Origin: JBOGWA01 sp050693155
GTDB taxonomy: Bacteria > Actinomycetota > UBA4738 > CALAEC01
Assembly: GCA_050693155.1 (NCBI GenBank)
Contig: JBOGWA010000069.1
Span: 1-19,226 of the forward strand
Direction: 5' to 3'
DNA length: 19,226 nucleotides
The notes under the pieces: generated by a model
Databases searched by the model: none
Told to the model about the DNA's origin: nothing
Seen by the model: the letters and a program-made list of their open reading frames with translations, nothing else
Part shown: positions 14,538 to 19,226 of the stretch, piece after piece
Position numbering within the stretch: position 1 is the first letter of the stretch
Layout of the letters: each line of letters begins with the position of its first letter
Program-made: the position numbers and the translations under genes

Positions 14538-15554
14538 ATGACCGATATCGACGCACACGAGACCTCGAGCGATCCCGCGGCCCGGAAACGCGTGCTTACC
14601 GGGTACCGGCCGACCGGCCCGCTTCACGTCGGTCATTGGTTCGGGAACATCCAGAACATGCTTCAGCTTCAAGACCAGCACGAGGCGTTCTTCTTCGTGG
14701 CCGACTGGCACGCGCTCACGACCGACTACGAGCAGACGGAAGCCTTGCCGGGCAACGTGCGCGAGCTGCTCTTGGACTGGCTCGCCGCTGGGATCGATCC
14801 GGAACGAGCCACCGTGTACCGTCAGTCCGACATCGCGGAGGTGGCCGAGCTCGCCCTCCTGTTGGGGATGGTGGTGCCGCTCGGCTGGCTCGAGCGGGTC
14901 CCTACGTACAAAGAGCGCCTTCGCGACCTGGAGGGTCGGGAGATCGCCAACTACGGCTTGCTCGGGTATCCCGTTCTCCAGACGGTCGATATCGTGATTG
15001 TCAGGGGAGAGCTCGTGCCGGTCGGCGAGGACCAGGTGCCGCATCTGGAGCTCGCCAGGGAGATCGTTCGTCGGTTCAATGGGCTCTACGGACCCGTTCT
15101 GATCGAGCCGCAAGCGCTTCTCTCGGAGACGCCGAAGATCCCCGGGATCGACGGTCGGAAGATGTCTTCCTCGCTTCAGAACGACATCCGGATCGGCGAC
15201 GCGCCCGATGTCATGCGGAAGAAGGTCGGGCGGATGTTCACCGATCCCGAGAAGATCCGCCTGGGCGATCCCGGTCGCCCTGAGATCTGTCCGGTCTTCG
15301 CGCTGCACCAGCAGTTCTCGGGCGAGATCCTGGAGTGGACGGCCGGCGGCTGCCGGGCCGGCACGCTCGCGTGCGTTGATTGCAAGACGAACCTCGCCGA
15401 TCGCATGGTGTCGGCCTTTGCCCCGTTTCAGGAGCGCCGTGGAGACCTCGACCCGTCGCGAGCCGACGCCGTGCTGAACGAGGGGCGGGAGAAGGTTCGG
15501 CCGGCCATCGACGAGACGATGCGCGCGGTGCGCTCGGCAATGCACCTCGTCTGA
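14538..15554 (+). CDS. trpS: Tryptophanyl-tRNA synthetase, iron-sulfur type
   Basis: A 338-residue class I synthetase charging tRNA-Trp. The nucleotide-binding motif is PLHVGH (28-33) in GYRPTGPLHVGHWFGN, and the second signature is KMSSS (208-212) instead of the usual bacterial KMSKS. The C-terminal anticodon-binding part has four cysteines spaced Cys251-x20-Cys272-x6-Cys279-x2-Cys282, close to the C-x22-C-x6-C-x2-C set that holds a [4Fe-4S] cluster in Thermotoga maritima TrpRS. A TTG at 14511 in the same frame is an alternative start with AGGTGA directly before it. ATG at 14538 is preferred because the extra residues are not conserved-looking, although its ribosome site is weak. The stop overlaps the scpA start (TGATG). 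Confidence 0.93.
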   Translation: MTDIDAHETSSDPAARKRVLTGYRPTGPLHVGHWFGNIQNMLQLQDQHEAFFFVADWHALTTDYEQTEALPGNVRELLLDWLAAGIDPERATVYRQSDIAEVAELALLLGMVVPLGWLERVPTYKERLRDLEGREIANYGLLGYPVLQTVDIVIVRGELVPVGEDQVPHLELAREIVRRFNGLYGPVLIEPQALLSETPKIPGIDGRKMSSSLQNDIRIGDAPDVMRKKVGRMFTDPEKIRLGDPGRPEICPVFALHQQFSGEILEWTAGGCRAGTLACVDCKTNLADRMVSAFAPFQERRGDLDPSRADAVLNEGREKVRPAIDETMRAVRSAMHLV

Positions 15555-16294
15555 TGGGGGAGCGAACGCTCGCGCCATCGGGGGAGTTTCCCGTCGAGCT
15601 CCCCATCTTTCGGGGGCCGTTCCGCCTGCTAGCAGAGCTCATCCTCGATCAGCGTGTTGACGTCTGCGACGTGCCGGTGTCCCAGGTCACCGAGCAATTC
15701 CTGGCGCGAGCGGGTGAGTCCGAGGGATGGACACTCGAGGAAGCGACGTGGTTCATCGCGATCTGCGCCCTCTTACTCGAACTGAAGGTCGGGCGTCTTC
15801 TCCCGCGGGACCGGCGAGTGGAAGAGGACGACCTTCTTGGCGTGTCTCCCGACCTTGTCTACGCGCGGCGCCTCGAGCTGGCCGCCTTCCGGCGGGTCGC
15901 GGTGGTCCTCACTCGGCGTTTTGAGGAAGCGGGGCGATTCTTCCCACGAGAGACGGGGCCCGCGCCGGAGTTCGCCCAGCTCTATCCAGACCTGCTGGCG
16001 GGCGTAGTTCCTGAAGACATTGCGGAGGCCGCCGTCGGCCTGCTCAGGCCGGCCCGGATCGATCTCAGCCACGTGACGCCGATCCGGGCAACCGTCGCCG
16101 ACGGCGTCGCAGCGCTGGTCGGCCGATTGGAAAAGCGTCCGTCCTCGCGTTTCCGCGATCTGGTTGCCGATTGCGAAGACCGGATCCAGGTGGTTGTGCG
16201 GTTCCTCGCGCTGCTCGAGCTCTACCGGGAAGGTCGGGTCGCACTCCACCAGGCCGAGACGTTTGGGGAGATCGAGGTCGAATGGGCGAGCTGA
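15554..16294 (+). CDS. scpA: Segregation and condensation protein A (kleisin)
   Basis: A 246-residue kleisin subunit that joins SMC and ScpB in the condensin complex. The N-terminal SMC-neck-binding part is VELPIFRGPFRLLAELILDQ, a form of the common FxGPLDLLLxLI, followed by the helix ATWFIAICALLLELKVGRLLP (about 60-84). The C-terminal winged helix (about 175-246) contains SRFRDLVADCEDRIQVVVRFLALLELYREG. The open frame extends upstream within trpS, but ATG at 15554 overlaps the trpS stop and is followed at once by the conserved N-terminus. It overlaps scpB by 13 bases. SMC itself is not in the window. Confidence 0.94.
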   Translation: MGERTLAPSGEFPVELPIFRGPFRLLAELILDQRVDVCDVPVSQVTEQFLARAGESEGWTLEEATWFIAICALLLELKVGRLLPRDRRVEEDDLLGVSPDLVYARRLELAAFRRVAVVLTRRFEEAGRFFPRETGPAPEFAQLYPDLLAGVVPEDIAEAAVGLLRPARIDLSHVTPIRATVADGVAALVGRLEKRPSSRFRDLVADCEDRIQVVVRFLALLELYREGRVALHQAETFGEIEVEWAS

Positions 16295-16899
16295 ACGCGG
16301 AAGCCTCCGCGCCCACGGCAGCCGACGGTCGGGAAGCCCGCCTGCGGGCTCTCGAGGCGGTCCTCTTCGTCGCAAGCGAACCGCTCCCCGCAATGACGCT
16401 CGCGCAGCTCCTCGACGTCGAGCGGGAGGACGTCGAGGGTCTCCTCCGAACGCTCGCGGAGCGCCGCGCGGACTCCGGGATCGTCGTTCGAAACGTGGCC
16501 GGCGGCTGGCGATTGTCGTCGCACCCGGAGGTCGCACCGGTTCTCGAGCAGTTCATCCTCTCGTCACACCACCTCCGACTTACGAAAGCCGCCGTCGAGA
16601 CGCTCGCGATCGTTGCGTACAAGCAACCGGTGACCCGCCATCAGGTTTCGGCGATCCGCGGCGTGGATTCGGACGGTGTGCTCCGAGCGCTGGTCGATCG
16701 AGGACTTGTGACCGAGGTCGGCCGCGAGGAGGGACCCGGCCGACCGGTGCTCTTTGGAACCACTCCCGAGTTCCTGGAGCGCCTGGGGTTAGCGTCGATC
16801 GGCGACCTTCCGCCTCTCGCACCGTTGTTGGGCGACGAGGAGAAGGATGAGCCCGAGGATTCGGAAGGCACAACAGACGACGCCCTCCCGGCCGACTGA
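16282..16899 (+). CDS. scpB: Segregation and condensation protein B
   Basis: A 205-residue protein with two winged-helix domains that binds ScpA as a dimer in the SMC complex. The first domain includes RLRALEAVLFVASEPLPAM (about residues 18-36) and the second has TKAAVETLAIVAYKQPVTRHQVSAIRGVDSDGVL (about 98-131), the most conserved ScpB block, followed by GLVTEVGREEGPGRPVLFGTTPEFLERLGL. The acidic tail is variable. ATG at 16282 lies inside the end of scpA with GAGGTCGA before it; the frame is open further upstream but that part has no family character. It overlaps rluB by 53 bases, more than the other junctions here. Confidence 0.95.
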   Translation: MGELNAEASAPTAADGREARLRALEAVLFVASEPLPAMTLAQLLDVEREDVEGLLRTLAERRADSGIVVRNVAGGWRLSSHPEVAPVLEQFILSSHHLRLTKAAVETLAIVAYKQPVTRHQVSAIRGVDSDGVLRALVDRGLVTEVGREEGPGRPVLFGTTPEFLERLGLASIGDLPPLAPLLGDEEKDEPEDSEGTTDDALPAD

Positions 16900-17683
16900 T
16901 CCCCGAGAGCGGCTTCAGAAGGTTCTCGCCCGGGCCGGCGTGGGTTCACGACGCGCCTGTGAGGAGCTCATCGTGGAGAAACGGGTAGCCGTGAACGGCC
17001 GAACGGCCACGATCGGCGACAAGGTGGATACCACGACCGATCGCGTGGAGGTCGATGGAGCCCGGGTGCCGCTCGACCCGATGCTTCGGTATTTCGCGCT
17101 CAACAAGCCGACCGGTGTTGTGACCACCGCCCGGGATCCCGGCGGCAGGCCGGACATCTCGCAGTTCGCCCCGAACGGCCCGCGAGTCTTCCCCGTCGGA
17201 CGCCTCGATCGCGACACCGAGGGACTGCTGCTCCTCACCAACGACGGCGAGCTGGCGAACCGTCTCACCCACCCTCGATACGGCGTCGAGAAGGAGTACC
17301 TTGCCGAGGTGAAGGGTCGACCCTCGCGACAGACGCTTGCTCGACTCGAGCGCGGAGTCGAGCTCGACGACGGTATCGCCCGAGCCGTCTCGGCGCGAGC
17401 CGTTGCGCACCGCGAGGGGCGATCCGCCGTTCGGCTCGTGCTGACTGAAGGCCGGAAGCGAGAGGTTCGGCGCATGCTTGCTTCGGTGGGTCTGCCGGTC
17501 GTTCGCTTGGTCCGTACGCGAGTGGGCGGCGTACAACTGGGTCGGCTCCGGCCCGGGTCGGTCCGCCCGCTTCGTCCAGAGGAAGTCCGCGACCTCTACC
17601 GTTCCGGCCAAGGGGTCGGGGGGAGTGGCTCGTCAGGGGTGGCACAACCGAATGACAGACGGCGAGCGAATCCCCCAGTCTGA
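16847..17683 (+). CDS. rluB: Ribosomal large subunit pseudouridine synthase B
   Basis: A 278-residue pseudouridine synthase of the RsuA/RluB group. An S4 RNA-binding domain (about 20-70) starts with RLQKVLARAGVGSRRACEELI. The catalytic domain has the nucleophile Asp121 in GRLDRDTEGLLLLTNDG, then KEYLAEVKG and the C-terminal GRKREVRRML. The target in 23S rRNA is assumed from the family. ATG at 16847 has GAGGAGAAGG directly upstream and lies within the end of scpB. The C-terminal 25 residues are Gly/Ser-rich and look non-conserved. The stop codon TGA (17681-17683) falls in the loop of a hairpin that also contains the aroH ribosome site. Confidence 0.95.
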   Translation: MSPRIRKAQQTTPSRPTDPRERLQKVLARAGVGSRRACEELIVEKRVAVNGRTATIGDKVDTTTDRVEVDGARVPLDPMLRYFALNKPTGVVTTARDPGGRPDISQFAPNGPRVFPVGRLDRDTEGLLLLTNDGELANRLTHPRYGVEKEYLAEVKGRPSRQTLARLERGVELDDGIARAVSARAVAHREGRSAVRLVLTEGRKREVRRMLASVGLPVVRLVRTRVGGVQLGRLRPGSVRPLRPEEVRDLYRSGQGVGGSGSSGVAQPNDRRRANPPV

Positions 17684-17692
17684 GGAGACTGG
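17675..17692 (+). promoter_or_regulatory. Hairpin with rluB stop and aroH ribosome site in its loop
   Basis: CCAGTC (17675-17680) pairs perfectly with GACTGG (17687-17692) around the loop TGAGGA. The loop begins with the rluB stop TGA, and the aroH ribosome site GAGGAG (17682-17687) runs from the loop into the 3' arm, 8 bases before the GTG. A ribosome ending rluB would open this structure, so it could couple aroH translation to rluB. Confidence 0.45.
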
Positions 17693-17695
17693 TCG

Positions 17696-18055
17696 GTGCG
17701 GATCCGCGGGATCAGAGGAGCGATCACGGTCGGGGAGGACCGCCGGGAGGCGGTGGTCGAGGCGACCACCCGGCTCCTCCGCGCGATCCTCGACCGCAAC
17801 GCCCTGGAGGGCGCCGAGGTGGTGAGCGTCATCTTCACGGCGACCGAGGATCTGCGGTCCGCGTTTCCGGCCGAGGCGGCTCGAGCCGTTGGTCTCCACG
17901 AGGTCCCCGTCTTATGCACGAAGGAGCTGTCGGTCGATGGTGCGCTCCCAATGGTCGTGCGCGTGCTCGTTCACGCCTACCTCGACCGGCCGATGTCCGA
18001 CGTCGAGCACGTCTACCTGGAAGGGGCGAGCGAGCTCCGGCGGGACCTTCGGTGA
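17696..18055 (+). CDS. aroH: Chorismate mutase, AroH type
   Basis: A 119-residue monofunctional enzyme converting chorismate to prephenate, first committed step to tyrosine and phenylalanine. It aligns by eye with Bacillus subtilis AroH almost without gaps. The active-site residues are present: Arg7 (RGIRGAI), Phe57, Arg63, Cys74 and Glu77 (VLCTKE), Arg89 (VVRVLVH) and Tyr107 (HVYLEGA), offset by one from the Bacillus numbering after residue 63. The GTG start has GAGGAG 8 bases upstream inside a hairpin loop. The stop overlaps the tyrA start (GTGA), matching the order of the pathway. Confidence 0.97.
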   Translation: MRIRGIRGAITVGEDRREAVVEATTRLLRAILDRNALEGAEVVSVIFTATEDLRSAFPAEAARAVGLHEVPVLCTKELSVDGALPMVVRVLVHAYLDRPMSDVEHVYLEGASELRRDLR

Positions 18056-19146
18056 GCCAACGTGTGGCCGTGCTCGGCACGGGCCTCATCGGCACGTCGA
18101 TTGCGCTGGCCGCCCGCCAGGGGTTCGGCGCGCTCGTCGTCGGCTACGACCCAGACTCCTCAGCCCTCGAGGGGGCGCAACGACGGGGGGCGCTGCAGCC
18201 CGCCGGGTCCCTCGAGGAAGCGGCCGGAGATGCGGACCTGGTCTTCGTCTGCCCGCCCGTTTCGCAGATTCCGCACGTTGCCGCAGCGGCGCTTCGTGCA
18301 GGCAGCGGTCCGGTGACCGACGTCGGAAGCGCCAAGATGGAAGTCCTGCGGCGTCTGGACGGGCTGCTTGCAGGAGACGAGGGGCTCGGATCCCGCTTCG
18401 TCGGCGGCCATCCGATGACCGGATCGGAGCGTTCCGGCCCCGAGGCGGCCTCCTCAACGCTTCTCGACGGCGCGATCTGGGTGCTGACGCCGACGAAAGA
18501 GACGGACGGGCATGCGGTTCGGTCGATCGAAGAAGCGGTGAACGCGATGGGGGGACAGCCAATTCGCCTCGATCCAGAGCGACACGACCGGATGGTCGCG
18601 CTCACAAGCCATTTGCCACAGCTCGCCTCCTCGGCCCTCATGCGAACGGCGACGGAAGAGGCTGTCGCCGAGCCCGAGCTGCTCATGCTTTCCGCGGGAG
18701 GGTTCCGAGATCTGACTCGCCTCGCCGCGAGCAATCCGGCGCTTTGGGTTGACATCCTGGAGGCGAACCGCGAGGCGCTCGGCTCGGCCCTCGAGTTGTT
18801 CGCCCGTCGACTCGAAGAGCTCGCGGCGTTGGTGGCGAACGGTGACACGGCGGCGCTCACCGAGGCGCTGGAGGCAGCCAAACGCTCACGGCTCGAGCTC
18901 GCGGCAAAGCCCACCGCGAAGCTCGGGGTCGCCATCTTCGGCGTGCCGATCCCGGATCGGCCCGGCGCGCTGGCGGAGATCACGGCCCTGCTCAGCGCGC
19001 AGCGTGTGAACATCGAGGACCTCGAGATCGTGCACTCGGCTGAGGGTGCGAGGGGGACCGTGCATCTGACGGTTGCGGTCGAGAGCGCCGACGCCACGGC
19101 GAAGGCGCTCGAGGAGCGCGGATACCGCGTCGCTCTCATCGCATGA
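18052..19146 (+). CDS. tyrA: Prephenate dehydrogenase with C-terminal ACT domain
   Basis: A 364-residue enzyme oxidising prephenate to 4-hydroxyphenylpyruvate in tyrosine synthesis. The Rossmann motif is VLGTGLIGTS (7-16). The substrate and catalytic region is GGHPMTGSERSG (118-129) with His120, and SHLPQLAS (186-193) corresponds to the usual SHLPH with Gln for the last His. An ACT domain (about 291-364, with VPIPDRPGALAEIT) suggests feedback by an amino acid, most likely tyrosine. The open frame extends upstream into aroH, but GTG at 18052 overlaps the aroH stop and begins the conserved fold. Its stop overlaps the aroA start (ATGA). Confidence 0.95.
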   Translation: MSQRVAVLGTGLIGTSIALAARQGFGALVVGYDPDSSALEGAQRRGALQPAGSLEEAAGDADLVFVCPPVSQIPHVAAAALRAGSGPVTDVGSAKMEVLRRLDGLLAGDEGLGSRFVGGHPMTGSERSGPEAASSTLLDGAIWVLTPTKETDGHAVRSIEEAVNAMGGQPIRLDPERHDRMVALTSHLPQLASSALMRTATEEAVAEPELLMLSAGGFRDLTRLAASNPALWVDILEANREALGSALELFARRLEELAALVANGDTAALTEALEAAKRSRLELAAKPTAKLGVAIFGVPIPDRPGALAEITALLSAQRVNIEDLEIVHSAEGARGTVHLTVAVESADATAKALEERGYRVALIA

Positions 19147-19226
19147 CGGTCTTCCGGGTAGCTCCCTCCGGCCCGTTGCGCGGACGGGTCACGGTGCCGG
19201 GAGACAAGTCCATCGCTCACCGCTGG
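19143..19226 (+). CDS. aroA: 3-phosphoshikimate 1-carboxyvinyltransferase, first 28 codons (runs off window end)
   Basis: The frame from ATG at 19143 reads an EPSP synthase N-terminus, with SGPLRGRVTVPGDKSIAHRW at residues 9-28. VPGDKSIAHR holds the phosphoenolpyruvate/shikimate-phosphate-binding Lys of the family (usual form PGDKSISHR). The start overlaps the tyrA stop as ATGA, so it continues the aromatic amino acid operon. Only the N-terminus is visible, so integrity cannot be judged. Confidence 0.88.
   Translation, partial: MTVFRVAPSGPLRGRVTVPGDKSIAHRW

Overview
This is a high-GC, gene-dense stretch of bacterial chromosome, most likely from an Actinomycetota lineage outside the well-studied mycobacteria and streptomycetes. 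The taxonomic guess rests on the order recN - steA - steB/mctB - pyrG - xerD - scpA - scpB - rluB, which resembles the Mycobacterium tuberculosis Rv1696-Rv1711 region. It also rests on a SigK/RskA-type sigma/anti-sigma pair and on heavy GTG start use (12 of 22 genes). There are 22 protein-coding genes, two of them cut by the window edges. I saw no rRNA, tRNA, CRISPR array, insertion sequence or prophage. The longest gene-free stretch is the 188-bp divergent region at 707-894.

Region 1 (1-2225), envelope and stress module: two minus-strand lipoprotein genes, one a cupredoxin with an intact type-1 copper site, face away from a plus-strand ECF sigma factor gene. That gene overlaps its membrane-bound RskA-type anti-sigma gene. 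The divergent region holds a 30-bp direct repeat and a 16-bp tandem repeat. Each 30-bp copy carries a TCATCC-N16-CGTAC pair pointing at the cupredoxin gene, and a similar TCATCC-N17-CGTAGT pair points at the sigma gene. This reads as one sigma factor driving itself and the lipoprotein operon.

Region 2 (2248-7560), DNA repair and cytokinesis/envelope: recN overlaps steA; then come steB/mctB, a family 2 glycosyltransferase and a short MraY/WecA-like polyprenyl-phosphate sugar-phosphate transferase. The last two sit between steB and pyrG and look like a lipid-linked glycan pair coupled to the Ste cell-separation proteins.

Region 3 (7553-14506), metabolism and recombination: CTP synthase, alanine dehydrogenase, tyrosine recombinase XerD, then phosphopentomutase and pyrimidine-nucleoside phosphorylase (deoxyribose/nucleoside salvage) and a small M50 metalloprotease.

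Region 4 (14538-19226): tryptophanyl-tRNA synthetase with a four-cysteine motif of the iron-sulfur type, the condensin partners ScpA and ScpB, pseudouridine synthase RluB, then the aromatic amino acid genes aroH, tyrA and the first 28 codons of aroA. Almost every junction from deoB onward is a start/stop overlap or a very short gap, suggesting translational coupling in one long operon.

Several true starts lie inside longer open frames and were set from overlaps and homology: steA, the M50 protease, trpS, scpA, scpB and tyrA. The least ordinary items are the repeat-built sigma promoters, the steAB-linked glycosyltransferase pair, the iron-sulfur-type TrpRS with a KMSSS loop, and a shared ribosome-site hairpin element in front of ald and aroH.
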